Below, one piece after another: positions 7,876 through 16,628 of a stretch of DNA of 64,000 nt. A program made the position numbers and the translations under genes. The DNA comes from Guptibacillus algicola (GTDB taxonomy: Bacteria; Bacillota; Bacilli; Bacillales; Guptibacillaceae), in NCBI RefSeq assembly GCF_020171805.1, contig NZ_JAIVAF010000003.1, positions 558,001 through 622,000 on the forward strand, given 5' to 3'. Under the pieces are notes generated by a model. The model saw only the letters and a program-made list of their open reading frames with translations. It ran no database searches and was not told the DNA's origin. Each line of letters starts with the position of its first letter. The stretch's first letter is position 1.

Positions 7876-8163
7876 TATGGATAAGATGATGGTTAATTGG
7901 CGTACGGTAGTAGTAAAAACGATGTGTTTCCTGCTTCCTGTGAACTTCTTTTCTAGTAAATGCATTATTCTAAGCTTTACGGGGAATAAGACAAATAAGT
8001 AATGTAAATGACTTTCTTATAACAATTGTATTAAAGCAGTTGCGGCGAAGCTTGTCTAATGGAAGCAGCTTATGCAAAGTAATTAGAAGTTTAGTCGAAT
8101 GCGTTTTGATTCCTCTTAGTATTGGGCATAATGGTTATGTGTTCGAGTGAGGAGGAATGCAGA

Positions 8164-8313
8164 ATGTATGAGTTTGAGGCAATCATTGAAAAGAAACGAA
8201 AAGAAATGTTTGATATAGCAGGACGATATGGATTTGCTTCTGAGAAAACGATTCGCTGCAGCCAGGAATTAGACCGGTTGTTAAATGCACTCATGCAACG
8301 CCGGGCTACGTAA
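8164..8313 (+). CDS. Spo0E-like aspartyl-phosphate phosphatase
   Basis: A 49-residue protein with the diagnostic SQELD motif (CSQELDRLLN) of the Spo0E family. These small two-helix proteins dephosphorylate Spo0A~P and so restrain entry into sporulation. ATG 8164 has GAGGAGG (8149-8155) 8 bases upstream; the in-frame ATG at 8122 has no ribosome binding site and would add 14 unrelated residues. A candidate SigA promoter (TTGATT at 8106 with CATAAT near 8127) lies upstream. The about 290 bases between the sspH terminator and this gene hold nothing else that I can support. Confidence 0.88.
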   Translation: MYEFEAIIEKKRKEMFDIAGRYGFASEKTIRCSQELDRLLNALMQRRAT

Positions 8314-8384
8314 CTAGCGGGTTAGAGAAATGAGAGATCAACTATTTTTCTTCCTGTGTGGGTTTAAATGAGGAGGAAATCGTC

Positions 8385-8624
8385 ATGAAAATTGATCTTA
8401 AGGCAATTCTTAATAAGGAGTTGTTTGACTGGATACAGGATCACCCGAAACGCAACCAATTACTAGAATCAATTGAAGGAGATATCTTTCAAGCAATCGT
8501 TCAGTTTCGAGAATGCAATGATACTAATTATAATGGAAATGATGACTGGACGTTATTTGCTCTTCGAAATGAAGAGATGTGGAAAGATGAGGTTGATCCA
8601 CTTCACCAGTGTAAAAGCCGTTAA
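8385..8624 (+). CDS. Small hypothetical protein
   Basis: A 79-residue acidic cytoplasmic protein without recognised domains. ATG 8385 follows GAGGAGG at about 8370-8376, so it is well translated; the in-frame GTG at 8358 has no such signal. The gene sits alone between the spo0E-like gene and a sensor kinase gene and ends in its own terminator. Confidence 0.7.
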   Translation: MKIDLKAILNKELFDWIQDHPKRNQLLESIEGDIFQAIVQFRECNDTNYNGNDDWTLFALRNEEMWKDEVDPLHQCKSR

Positions 8625-8643
8625 TAGAGGACGGCTTTTTTTG
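8613..8643 (+). terminator. Rho-independent terminator
   Basis: AAGCCGT (8615-8621) pairs with ACGGCTT (8631-8637), followed by seven T. The stem begins inside the last codons of the upstream gene. Confidence 0.85.
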
Positions 8644-8736
8644 TTGGATTTTTTTACTAATTATATGCAGGATAAAAACCTGACCATGTAGAAAAGTTTA
8701 TGATGATAACGATAACCATGCACTGGGGAGGGAACA

Positions 8737-10599
8737 ATGGTCAAACAGTCAGAAAATATTCTCATAGAGAAACATCAGCTTCATGAGCTACATAGAGAAT
8801 ACGAAACATATCTGTCTCTCTTCACCCATTATCCTGGTATGATGTTTTCTCTTAATCTAAATGGATACATCACGAATATGAATGGGTATGGCGAACAGTT
8901 TGCACAGCAAAATGGAGAAAGTGTTTTAAATAAACATTACACGGAATTTATCATACATGCGGATCGGAAGAAAGTAGAAGAAGCATTTAGAAACACACTA
9001 GCAGGAAAGATTTCTAAGCTTCAAACAACACTAATACATGTAACTAGGAACAGAGTAGATGTTGAGATCATCACGATTCCTATTTACATTAATAATAAGG
9101 TCGATGGTGCTTTTAGCATTGTTAGAGATATTACGTTAGAAAGAAAAACCGCAGTAGCGTTAAAGGAAAGCCAGGAGAAGTACAGGCTTATCGCTGAGCA
9201 TACTTCAGAATTAATAAGTCTTGTTAACGTTGAAAATGATACTGTTATTTACGCATCACCATCCCATGAAACGATTCTTGGATATTCTCCTCACTATTAT
9301 TTAGGTCGATCGATCACACTGGATGTCTATCCCGGTGATAAGAGGAGCATAAGTAATTTATTGAAAAACGATCCTCAAGACCCATCTCCTGCTGTGGTTG
9401 AGTTTCGTAGAAAACATGCGAACGGTTCGTGGCTCTGTCTTGAAGATCGAGCGACGCTTATTCCTAGTGGCTTAGACAATGAGCGAACGCTCGTTGTTGT
9501 CACAAGAGATATCACTGAGAAAAAAGAAGCAGAGCGTGAATTGAAGCAAACACTCAAACAGCTCAAGGACATGAAGTATGCACTCGATGAAAGTGCGCTC
9601 GTGTCGATCGCAGACAAAAGAGGCAAGATCACGTCAGTCAATGACAAGTTCTGTGAGACATCTGGATACATGAAAAAGGAGTTGATTGGTGAAGAGCATA
9701 TGATTCTAGATTCAGGCTATCACCCAGAATCTTTTTTCACTGAGATGAGAAGCAAAATAAGCAAAGGTGAAGTGTGGAAAGGTGAAATCAATAATAAAAA
9801 GAAGAACGGAGAGGTTTTCTGGGTAGATACTACGATCGTTCCTTTTCTTGATGATGAGGGAGAGCCTTATCAATATGTTTATATTAGGAAAGATATTACA
9901 AATCGAAAACAAACTGAAGAGTTTCTAAGAACGTCTGACAAACTATCCGTCATAGGAGAACTTGCTGCTGGAGTGGCTCATGAAATCAGGAACCCACTCA
10001 CATCCTTGAAAGGGTTTACACAAATACTGAAATCTAGGCTATCGGATGAGAGTGATCAGGAGTTTATCAAGATCATGATGTCTGAACTAGACCGAATCAA
10101 CATGATCGTAAACGAATTTATGGTCTTGGCGCGACCTCAAGCAGTTACCTATGAAAAGGCGAACATCCTCGACCTCATCGAGAATGTACTAACCCTAATT
10201 GAAACGCAGGCAATATTGAATAATGTGCAGATATTTACTCGGCTAATAAAGACAGTCCCTGCCATCACATGCAGTGAAAATCAAATCAAGCAAGTTTTGA
10301 TCAACGTTCTAAAGAATGCAATCGAAGCGATGCCAGACGGAGGAGAAATTGTTGTATCCGTTTACGTTGATTCCACAGACATCATGATCGAAGTGAAAGA
10401 TAATGGAACTGGTATACCAGATCACCAGCTATCACACCTCGGTGAGCCATTCTATACTACTAAGAAAAAAGGAAATGGTCTTGGATTGATGATTTGTAGA
10501 AGGATCATTCAAAATCATAAAGGTGAGATGACGTTTGCGAGTGAAGAAGGTTTAGGAACAACAGTGGCGATTAAGCTTCCATTAGATTTACAACAATAG
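8737..10599 (+). CDS. PAS-domain sensor histidine kinase, sporulation-kinase type
   Basis: A soluble 620-residue kinase with three PAS domains (about residues 20-140, 145-270 and 275-400), then HisKA with the phosphoacceptor His415 in AHEIRNPLTSLKGF, and a C-terminal HATPase domain with N, G1 and G2 boxes (NAIEAMPDGG, DNGTGIP, GNGLGL). No membrane segment is seen, so the stimulus is cytoplasmic. There is no response regulator next to it; together with the HEIRNPL block this is the pattern of KinA/KinE-like phosphorelay kinases that feed Spo0F. A Spo0E-like phosphatase gene lies just upstream. Which Kin protein it equals cannot be decided. Confidence 0.92.
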   Translation: MVKQSENILIEKHQLHELHREYETYLSLFTHYPGMMFSLNLNGYITNMNGYGEQFAQQNGESVLNKHYTEFIIHADRKKVEEAFRNTLAGKISKLQTTLIHVTRNRVDVEIITIPIYINNKVDGAFSIVRDITLERKTAVALKESQEKYRLIAEHTSELISLVNVENDTVIYASPSHETILGYSPHYYLGRSITLDVYPGDKRSISNLLKNDPQDPSPAVVEFRRKHANGSWLCLEDRATLIPSGLDNERTLVVVTRDITEKKEAERELKQTLKQLKDMKYALDESALVSIADKRGKITSVNDKFCETSGYMKKELIGEEHMILDSGYHPESFFTEMRSKISKGEVWKGEINNKKKNGEVFWVDTTIVPFLDDEGEPYQYVYIRKDITNRKQTEEFLRTSDKLSVIGELAAGVAHEIRNPLTSLKGFTQILKSRLSDESDQEFIKIMMSELDRINMIVNEFMVLARPQAVTYEKANILDLIENVLTLIETQAILNNVQIFTRLIKTVPAITCSENQIKQVLINVLKNAIEAMPDGGEIVVSVYVDSTDIMIEVKDNGTGIPDHQLSHLGEPFYTTKKKGNGLGLMICRRIIQNHKGEMTFASEEGLGTTVAIKLPLDLQQ

Positions 10600-10630
10600 C
10601 ACCCAGTTGAGGGTGCCTTTCTTTTTTTTT
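10599..10630 (+). terminator. Rho-independent terminator
   Basis: GCACCC (10599-10604) pairs with GGGTGC (10611-10616), followed by CTTTC and a run of nine or more T. Confidence 0.85.
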
Positions 10631-10649
10631 AATGCCTTTACAAAGGGAT

Positions 10650-10663
10650 AGTAAGCGCTTACA
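10650..10663. promoter_or_regulatory. Candidate cre site (CcpA operator)
   Basis: AGTAAGCGCTTACA contains the perfect palindrome GTAAGCGCTTAC and matches the catabolite-responsive element pattern TGWAANCGNTNWCA at 13 of 14 positions. It lies about 50 bases before the start of the 46-residue membrane protein gene at 10713. Confidence 0.55.
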
Positions 10664-10712
10664 ATATAAGAAAGATATTTTCAGAATAGTTAAATAAAAG
10701 GATGTGTTGAGG

Positions 10713-10853
10713 TTGAGAAGCGAGACGAAGTACCGACTGCTTGCCTTTGGAGAATTCAACGCTGAAACGAATTGGAACGAAAACAATCGCCTTTTTAATT
10801 ATTCAATAGCCACAATTGGTGCACTTGTGTATGGATTATCACTGTTATTATGA
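10713..10853 (+). CDS. Small single-helix membrane protein (46 residues)
   Basis: A short open frame beginning MRSETKYRLLAFGEF and ending with a hydrophobic helix (about residues 29-46) that runs to the C-terminus. Its start is uncertain: TTG 10713, TTG 10707 and GTG 10704 are in frame, with AAAAGGA at 10696-10702 as ribosome binding site. A cre-like palindrome lies upstream and a strong bidirectional terminator directly behind, which supports it being a real transcription unit. The function is unknown. Confidence 0.5.
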   Translation: MRSETKYRLLAFGEFNAETNWNENNRLFNYSIATIGALVYGLSLLL

Positions 10854-10859
10854 GTACAT

Positions 10860-10898
10860 AAAAAGGCACTTCCTTCAATAGAGGAAGTGCCTTTATAC
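10860..10898. terminator. Bidirectional terminator
   Basis: A 13-bp stem AAAGGCACTTCCT / AGGAAGTGCCTTT (10862-10874 with 10882-10894) separates the convergent 46-residue protein gene and the SulP transporter gene, with A/T runs on both sides. Confidence 0.85.
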
Positions 10899-10900
10899 GT

Positions 10901-12364
10901 TTACGATGCCATTTTGTCTGAATTGCTATCAGATAATTTGTTCATCAATGTCGTACTTGCTTCATTTAAGCCAACAAACTTAACGGAAATACCGTTTTGA
11001 ACAAATTTAGCATGAATCTTATCAATTGCACCTACTGCAGAATCATCCCAGAGATGAGCATCTGATAAGGAAATTTCAACGCGATCGATTTCTTCTTTAT
11101 AATCGAAGGATTTGATTAAATCCGTTACAGACGCAAAGAATATTTGACCTGATACTTCATAAATTCTACGGTTGTTCGCGTCATCGAGTGTACTGTTCAC
11201 ATGAATCTTAGAGATTTTTGCTGCGAAGAAGATCGCACTCAATACGATACCAGCTAGTACACCATTTGCTAGGTTATGCGTGAATAATACGGTTAATACA
11301 GTAACGACCATAACCGCAGCATCCGTTTTCGGAAGACGGTGTAAGTTCGTAAGTGATGACCAATCGAATGTTCCTACGGATACCATGATCATAACCCCAA
11401 CGAGTGCTGCAAGTGGTATTTGACTTACAATATCACCCATAACTAGAATCAAAAACATTAAGAATGAACCAGCAACTAGAGCTGAAAGACGTCCTTTACC
11501 ACCTGATTTAACATTGATGACAGATTGTCCAATCATCGCACAACCAGCCATACCACCGAAGAAACCAGTCACGATGTTAGCAACACCTTGTCCTTTTGCC
11601 TCTCTGTTCTTGTTACTATCTGTATCCGTCATATCATCAACGATCGATGCTGTAAGGAACGACTCAAGAAGTCCAACGAGCGCGAGCGCTAATGAATATG
11701 GGAAAATAATCATTAGAGTGTCAAGGTTAAATGGAACGGATGGAATAAAGAATGCAGGGAGTGCTTGAGTAAGCTCACCCATATCGCCAACTGTTCGTAC
11801 GCCACTTCCTGACATGATTGCAATCACTGTAATAACCACAATCGCAATAAGTGGGGAAGGAATAACTTTTGTAAATCTAGGTAGAAGATAGATGATCGCT
11901 AGTGCTCCAGCAACCATAAGATACATCGGCCAAGATTCTCCTACGAAGTGTGGTAGCTGTGAGCTAAAGATAAGGATTGCGAGGGCATTCACGAAACCTA
12001 CCATAACCGAACGTGGAATAAATTTCATGAATTTGCCGACTTTCAATACTCCCATAGCAATTTGCAGAATACCAGTTAAGATCGTTGCAGCGAATAAATA
12101 CTGCAGACCGTGATCAGCGACAAGAGTTACCATCAGTACAGCCATCGCACCTGTTGCTGCTGAAATCATCCCTGGTCTACCACCAGTAAATGAAATGACG
12201 ACGGCAATTGAGAATGAGGCGTACAATCCTACCATTGGATCGACCCCTGCCATTATTGAGAAAGCAATGGCTTCAGGAATAAGCGCAAGCGCCACGACTA
12301 GTCCTGCCATAACGTCACCACGGACGTTTCCGAACCATTCACTTTTTACTTGTTGAATTGACAA
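10901..12364 (-). CDS. SulP (SLC26) family anion transporter with STAS domain
   Basis: A secondary transporter for sulfate, bicarbonate or a similar anion. The first 380 residues carry about 10-14 membrane helices with the family blocks [22 protein letters not shown] and [15 protein letters not shown], and the C-terminal 100 residues form a cytoplasmic STAS domain ([16 protein letters not shown]). The substrate cannot be told from sequence. A GTG at 12373 abuts the purine-rich GAAGGAA, so TTG 12364, nine bases from that site, is the more likely start. The gene is monocistronic on the minus strand with a shared terminator downstream. Confidence 0.9.
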   Translation of the reverse strand: MSIQQVKSEWFGNVRGDVMAGLVVALALIPEAIAFSIMAGVDPMVGLYASFSIAVVISFTGGRPGMISAATGAMAVLMVTLVADHGLQYLFAATILTGILQIAMGVLKVGKFMKFIPRSVMVGFVNALAILIFSSQLPHFVGESWPMYLMVAGALAIIYLLPRFTKVIPSPLIAIVVITVIAIMSGSGVRTVGDMGELTQALPAFFIPSVPFNLDTLMIIFPYSLALALVGLLESFLTASIVDDMTDTDSNKNREAKGQGVANIVTGFFGGMAGCAMIGQSVINVKSGGKGRLSALVAGSFLMFLILVMGDIVSQIPLAALVGVMIMVSVGTFDWSSLTNLHRLPKTDAAVMVVTVLTVLFTHNLANGVLAGIVLSAIFFAAKISKIHVNSTLDDANNRRIYEVSGQIFFASVTDLIKSFDYKEEIDRVEISLSDAHLWDDSAVGAIDKIHAKFVQNGISVKFVGLNEASTTLMNKLSDSNSDKMAS

Positions 12365-12543
12365 ATAATACACTTCCTTCTTTTATGCGTATTCCTTCCC
12401 TCCCCGGAAAGGTGGACCGGACAAAACAAAGTGAATTATACGCAGGAAAGAGGAATGTGACGAGCCTCCAATTGTGGCGTGAAAGCGAACTCATGGATTT
12501 CATGCTTTTATTTTCTTCTATTTACTCTATTTTTCATTAGATT

Positions 12544-13311
12544 TCAACTTTCTGGGGGTAAAATTCGAAATGATCGATGTTCTGTAGAAGTAGCGTGATA
12601 GGCAGCAGAGATTCCTTTTTGTGCGACTAAGTGTTTTGGTACGCGTTTCAATTGAACTGCGAAACGCTCTTCAGTTGAAATTAGAGGGTGAGATAACGAA
12701 ATGGTACTTTCATCGATCCAATTCGCAACGATGCGCTCGTCTTTTGATAGGAAATAGAATGGTTGTGAGAAGCCCTCTTTAAACCATGACAATTCATCTG
12801 ATTTGTGGACACCAGGATCTTGGAAACAAACATATAAAGAAAGGTCATCGAAAAACTGGAGAAGGTGATAGTGAAAAGTGAAGAGGTCTTCCTGAATGTT
12901 GAAATCTTGTAACAGTGCTTTCTGACGTTTGTTTTCATCATTGTAAAAGCTAACGCCTTTTGGTGAAGTAGCGTTTTTGAAGAAAGATTGGTAATGCTTG
13001 CTGCATAGGTATGCGGCATATGAGCTGTACTTATGAACCTCTTCAATTCCTTTTATGTAATAATCAAGCTTAACTGGAAGGGGATAATCCATGAAGGAAA
13101 ATGGGATTTGGTTAGCATCGTTCCAAATTGGAACTTCATCAAGTGATTTCCATCCTCGATCGTGATGGTGAATCGCGTAGAGGACGTCATGTTGATAGGA
13201 AAGGTCTGGCCAGTAGTTTCGATCAAGCTTATTCGCGAGCTGACCTGATAGGAGAGCATGTTCATGCTGTCTGATCATAATGTAAGAATCATTTTGTTCA
13301 TAGACAATCAT
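12544..13311 (-). CDS. DUF3891 family protein
   Basis: A 255-residue cytoplasmic protein of a family whose function I do not know. It is rich in histidine and aromatic residues; YAIHHHDRGW (about residue 50) and QHEHALLSGQLA near the start look like a metal-binding pattern reminiscent of HD-type proteins, but this is inference. ATG 13311 has AAGGA 7 bases upstream; an in-frame ATG at 13347 would lie inside the upstream terminator. A hairpin separates it from the preceding PrcB-like gene, so it may need readthrough or its own promoter. Confidence 0.8.
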   Translation of the reverse strand: MIVYEQNDSYIMIRQHEHALLSGQLANKLDRNYWPDLSYQHDVLYAIHHHDRGWKSLDEVPIWNDANQIPFSFMDYPLPVKLDYYIKGIEEVHKYSSYAAYLCSKHYQSFFKNATSPKGVSFYNDENKRQKALLQDFNIQEDLFTFHYHLLQFFDDLSLYVCFQDPGVHKSDELSWFKEGFSQPFYFLSKDERIVANWIDESTISLSHPLISTEERFAVQLKRVPKHLVAQKGISAAYHATSTEHRSFRILPPES

Positions 13312-13331
13312 CCAATCATCCTTTCGATAGG

Positions 13332-13365
13332 TATAAAAAGCTCCCAATCATTGTAGGGAGCTTTT
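13332..13365 (-). terminator. Terminator overlapping the 3' end of the PrcB-like gene
   Basis: AAAAGCTCCC (13336-13345) pairs with GGGAGCTTTT (13356-13365). Read on the minus strand the stem is followed by TTTTTATA. It includes the last codons of the PrcB-like gene. Confidence 0.8.
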
Positions 13366-13803
13366 CTTGATTTCCTGAAAGTTGATTCGAGCATTTGTGT
13401 GGTCGATCTTAGCGATTGTGAATGGCTTCGTAATCGCCTGTGTCACCATCTCATCCTTTTTAGGGTCGGTTGTATAGTACTTAACCAATAATTTGTTATC
13501 CTCTTTTGAAATGCTGTCAATCGTTATCGAGTAGCCTCCTGTAGGCATTTCACCTCTCGTTATAATGATATAGAGATGATCGCCTGATGGAACAGTGAAT
13601 GTAGACTTTTCTAACCACTTTTGTTGTAAGGTTGTTTGTATATCTTGAGGTGCATTGTTCATTTGAACCGTTTCAAACTCAACTTCTTCAGACACCTTTT
13701 CACCCCCGTTAGTTTCTGGTTGTTCAGATGTATTCTCTTCATTCTGGCAGCCAGAGATAACTAAAGCGATCACAATAGTAAGTAAAAGTATAATGTGTCG
13801 CAC
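13348..13803 (-). CDS. PrcB C-terminal-domain lipoprotein
   Basis: A 151-residue secreted lipoprotein: a short positively charged start, a hydrophobic signal and the lipobox ISGC at about residue 18. The C-terminal half contains YIIITRGEMPTGGYSITIDSI, the signature of the PrcB C-terminal domain first described in a spirochaete protease complex; the domain resembles protease-inhibitor folds. The role in bacilli is not known. GTG 13803 is chosen because AAGGAGGG lies about 11 bases upstream and because it gives a normal signal peptide; the ATG at 13842 would precede the ribosome binding site. Confidence 0.8.
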   Translation of the reverse strand: MRHIILLLTIVIALVISGCQNEENTSEQPETNGGEKVSEEVEFETVQMNNAPQDIQTTLQQKWLEKSTFTVPSGDHLYIIITRGEMPTGGYSITIDSISKEDNKLLVKYYTTDPKKDEMVTQAITKPFTIAKIDHTNARINFQEIKKSSLQ

Positions 13804-13983
13804 TGATCTTTCTCCCTCCTTGCACATAAACATCGATCGCATGGAAATGATGTGCGTAGTAAGTTTAAGTTTAGCGAAAATTAGATAAAATGGAAAGGGT
13901 TTACCTTGTATGGGGTTACATTCGTAGATGTTAGGGTAATGAATCTATGGTGATAAAGATCATGATAAGGAAGGGGACTAGAC

Positions 13984-14202
13984 ATGCAAAACGAAATTCT
14001 TACGTTTCTAAAAAATGTTGAAGAACCAGTTTCTACACACGAAATCATGGAGTATTTATCAAGGAAGGGATATAGCCCTGATGAGGAAGAGCTTGTAAGG
14101 GTAATGAAAGAAATCCCATCATCGAAACTGCAAACTGAATATGACGCTTCGGTTGTGGATCCAGCACCATCAGTATTGTATAAGGCTGGTCCAGAAGCTT
14201 AA
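13984..14202 (+). CDS. Small hypothetical protein, possible winged-helix
   Basis: A 72-residue protein. The beginning, ILTFLKNVEEPVSTHEIMEYLSRKGYS, resembles the first helices of a winged-helix fold, which would suggest nucleic-acid binding, but the recognition part is not convincing. AAGGAAGGGG lies 8-10 bases before ATG 13984. It is convergent with the 32-residue membrane protein gene that follows on the other strand. Confidence 0.65.
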   Translation: MQNEILTFLKNVEEPVSTHEIMEYLSRKGYSPDEEELVRVMKEIPSSKLQTEYDASVVDPAPSVLYKAGPEA

Positions 14203-14203
14203 G

Positions 14204-14302
14204 TTATTTCTTGCGTCGAAATGTATCGACTAAATAAAGGCCGAAAAGCAGAAAGAAAAACAGTCCGATGGCAACAAATATGTCCATTATTGTAGATAAC
14301 AT
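14204..14302 (-). CDS. Small single-helix membrane protein (32 residues)
   Basis: The minus strand encodes MLSTIMDIFV followed by a strongly hydrophobic helix (AIGLFFFLLFGLYL) and a basic tail DTFRRKK. AAAGGA lies 8 bases upstream of the ATG, which is ideal spacing. The helix followed by a positively charged end is typical of small anchored proteins. The function is unknown and the evidence is the reading frame, its ribosome binding site and its composition. Confidence 0.55.
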   Translation of the reverse strand: MLSTIMDIFVAIGLFFFLLFGLYLVDTFRRKK

Positions 14303-14340
14303 CGATGACATCCTTTCAATACACTTTTTCTTTTCAGTGT

Positions 14341-14382
14341 AACAAACTGTTTAGAAAGTTTGTTGGATTACTCGTCCAACAA
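14341..14382. promoter_or_regulatory. Two overlapping inverted repeats, possible operators
   Basis: AACAAACT-N8-AGTTTGTT (14341-14364) and TTGTTGGA-N7-TCCAACAA (14360-14382) are perfect 8-bp inverted repeats that overlap by five bases. They lie just upstream of TATACT (about 14397-14402), a probable -10 box of the gene at 14438. Confidence 0.5.
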
Positions 14383-14437
14383 GAAGAAGAAAATGCTATA
14401 CTAGTAGCATTGAGTTAAGGTATGGAAGGATGTCATC

Positions 14438-14959
14438 ATGAAACGTATTAAGTTTAATGGTTCAAAATTTATTATTGTTTTCTTTATTGTATTCGTTATT
14501 GTCGGAGCAGCAAACGTCTTGATGAGTGACGGCAAAATGAACACGAGTGAGTACGTTCTAAGTGAGACTCAAAAAGATGTCGTCTCACGATCAGAAACAC
14601 AACCAAAGATTCCTGTAGGTGGATTGCTAAATAGTAAGCTTACAGATGATAACCGCGTATCATTAACAGCAAAGCTTAGGTACAGCGGTGATGAAGAGAA
14701 TTCAATCAAAGTTGTAGAAGATGGAATGTTGAACTATAAGATCACAAAACATGAGACCGATGAAGTAGTCATTCCCTTTACTACGAATGAACCCACTGTT
14801 GAAGAGAACGTATCACCAAAAGACATTTTGGAAGGGGAAGCTAAACTAACAGCGGAGCTTGAACCTGGCGTTTATCAAATCGAAGTCACAGTACCAATTG
14901 AATACGAGGGTGAAAAAGAGCGTTTTCTATTTCGCATCCCAGTTGAGGTTCAACCGTAA
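14438..14959 (+). CDS. Membrane-anchored extracytoplasmic protein, unknown
   Basis: A 173-residue protein with a single N-terminal membrane segment (about residues 11-30, FIIVFFIVFVIVGAANVLM) and an outside domain that is probably all-beta, ending in LEPGVYQIEVTVPIEYEGEKERFLFRIPVEV, which looks like an immunoglobulin-type or carbohydrate-binding-type strand pattern. I do not recognise the family. AAGGATG lies about 6 bases before the ATG. It has its own terminator and possible operators upstream. Confidence 0.75.
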   Translation: MKRIKFNGSKFIIVFFIVFVIVGAANVLMSDGKMNTSEYVLSETQKDVVSRSETQPKIPVGGLLNSKLTDDNRVSLTAKLRYSGDEENSIKVVEDGMLNYKITKHETDEVVIPFTTNEPTVEENVSPKDILEGEAKLTAELEPGVYQIEVTVPIEYEGEKERFLFRIPVEVQP

Positions 14960-14986
14960 AACAGCAGACAATCTGCTGTTTTTTTA
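14958..14986 (+). terminator. Rho-independent terminator
   Basis: AACAGCAGA (14960-14968) pairs with TCTGCTGTT (14972-14980), followed by TTTTT. Confidence 0.85.
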
Positions 14987-15023
14987 TGGTAAACTATAGG
15001 AAAAAGTAACCTGGGGGGAAAGG

Positions 15024-16397
15024 ATGAAGAGGTTAAATACATATAAAATTATCGGAATATTGGTTACATTAGGGTTGTTCTTTGTTGTTTTTAACTTTCT
15101 ACAAAATAGAGAAGCTGATTTTGAAGTAGATGCAAATGTATTCAACGTGATGGAGTCATCAGCTGAACTAGATAACCAAATGAAGCAAATCATTCCACAA
15201 ATGAAGCTAGCTGAACAGCTCGATGCAGTCAATACATATAATATGACCATCCCAATACTTGAGTTGGATCGCGAGCTTGAGATCCATGATGCGATGGTGC
15301 TTGCTTATGGAGGGATATATCTTTCTTATTCCTTCCCTCTAAAGAAAGATGATTTACCGCAAGACCTCCCATCGCTCACGGTAGGGAAGGTCAGCTATGA
15401 TACTGAAGCCGAAGGTAGTCAATCTAAAGTCGTCAATCAGCAGGAGATGCAATATCGGAATTCAATGAAGCCTATGGTTATGGATCATCGCGTTTATAAA
15501 GCTGCGGTCTTAATTCCTGCAGACCTAGAAACGTTCCGTCCAGATGATGATATCCACCAGTTGAATTATAGTAAAGAAGTTACGCTCCAAAATTTAAAAG
15601 TCAACGAAAATGGAAAGAAAGTCTCTTTAGATGATGTGACTTTAGACCTCAGCAATGGGTACATGGGCAGTCCTTTTGCTGAAGCTGACTTGAATACAAC
15701 AGTCCAAACGAAAGAAGGTTCCATCACGTTTTCGAAATTCACCGCAAACTTTCACGGGAATGAGATATTTTTTAATACAACCCTACCTGATCTATCTCAC
15801 ATTCTTATCACTCAACAGTTTGGAGAAGAATCCTATCAACATCGGTATAAGGTGAAGAAAGAAGGAGACGAATACTCCATACTACTTCAGCCGTTTTATG
15901 AATTTGAAGAAGAGTTGAACTATGAAGTTACCGGCATTTCAAAAGATCATAATGGATCCTTTTCTACGACGATCGATAAGGAAAAACTAACACAGATAAA
16001 AAGCGGTGAACTGCTAAAAGCAGGAAGCTATGGTGGGATTACCTATTCGATTGGTACAGAAGAGATAAGGGGATCCCATAAACTTTCTCTACTATTAGAG
16101 GGTGAAAGTCACGTTCATCATGAAGAGGTTCGAACATTTAATCTCATGAACGGAAATGAAAAGGATCAACATCCATATCGACAAGACTTTAGTTCTCTAT
16201 CAGTTGAGGATCGTAACCGTGATGAAATCCTTATTTACGACATTGAAAAATCCGGTGATGGTTTTTTCGTTAATCTCGATATGGGGCATGTAACCTCCTT
16301 ATCACCTGTTACTGTGAACCTGTCTGGCCTCCCTAATATCGTTCCTGTAAAAGGAAAAATCAGTGCACCTCTAACAAAAGTAAAAAAAAATAAATAA
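15024..16397 (+). CDS. Membrane-anchored extracytoplasmic protein, unknown
   Basis: A 457-residue protein with an N-terminal anchor (about residues 9-26, IIGILVTLGLFFVVFNFL) and a long extracytoplasmic part with alternating hydrophobic strands, suggesting two or three beta domains. It resembles the anti-sigma-factor-like DUF4179/DUF5643 type of proteins in overall layout, but I cannot support that assignment. GGGGGGAAAGG precedes ATG 15024. It and the protein at 14438 are neighbours with the same anchored layout, yet are separated by a terminator. Confidence 0.75.
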   Translation: MKRLNTYKIIGILVTLGLFFVVFNFLQNREADFEVDANVFNVMESSAELDNQMKQIIPQMKLAEQLDAVNTYNMTIPILELDRELEIHDAMVLAYGGIYLSYSFPLKKDDLPQDLPSLTVGKVSYDTEAEGSQSKVVNQQEMQYRNSMKPMVMDHRVYKAAVLIPADLETFRPDDDIHQLNYSKEVTLQNLKVNENGKKVSLDDVTLDLSNGYMGSPFAEADLNTTVQTKEGSITFSKFTANFHGNEIFFNTTLPDLSHILITQQFGEESYQHRYKVKKEGDEYSILLQPFYEFEEELNYEVTGISKDHNGSFSTTIDKEKLTQIKSGELLKAGSYGGITYSIGTEEIRGSHKLSLLLEGESHVHHEEVRTFNLMNGNEKDQHPYRQDFSSLSVEDRNRDEILIYDIEKSGDGFFVNLDMGHVTSLSPVTVNLSGLPNIVPVKGKISAPLTKVKKNK

Positions 16398-16412
16398 AAT
16401 AATAAACTTTAG

Positions 16413-16437
16413 GTTTCGGAACTTGCAGACGGGGTAT
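16413..16437 (+). promoter_or_regulatory. SigB-like promoter sequence
   Basis: GTTTCG (16413-16418) and GGGTAT (16432-16437) are 13 bases apart, close to the SigB pattern GTTTAA-N12/15-GGGWAW. A terminator follows 55 bases downstream, so a transcript from here would be short unless it reads through to the split-barrel gene at 16629. Confidence 0.3.
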
Positions 16438-16489
16438 AGTTATTATCAAACCCCCTAAGTAATGAATTTTTTACATTGATTTTCCCCCT

Positions 16490-16525
16490 TTTTGCCGTAC
16501 TCGATGAGTGCGGCAATTTTTTTGT
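16490..16525 (+). terminator. Rho-independent terminator
   Basis: TTGCCG ... CGGCAA with a 13-base interior that itself contains ACTC/GAGT, followed by seven T. Confidence 0.8.
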
Positions 16526-16628
16526 TTTAAGTCACAACTCCCCTAGTGCCGGAGCGTTTCCAATACCGGGTATTCATGGTAATCTTTTAGGAGAGAGTAG
16601 AGATATGAGAAGTGAAAGGATGAGGTGA

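Noticed and set aside
7886-8002. 37-codon frame between sspH and the spo0E-like gene
   Set aside because: No ribosome binding site and no recognisable composition.
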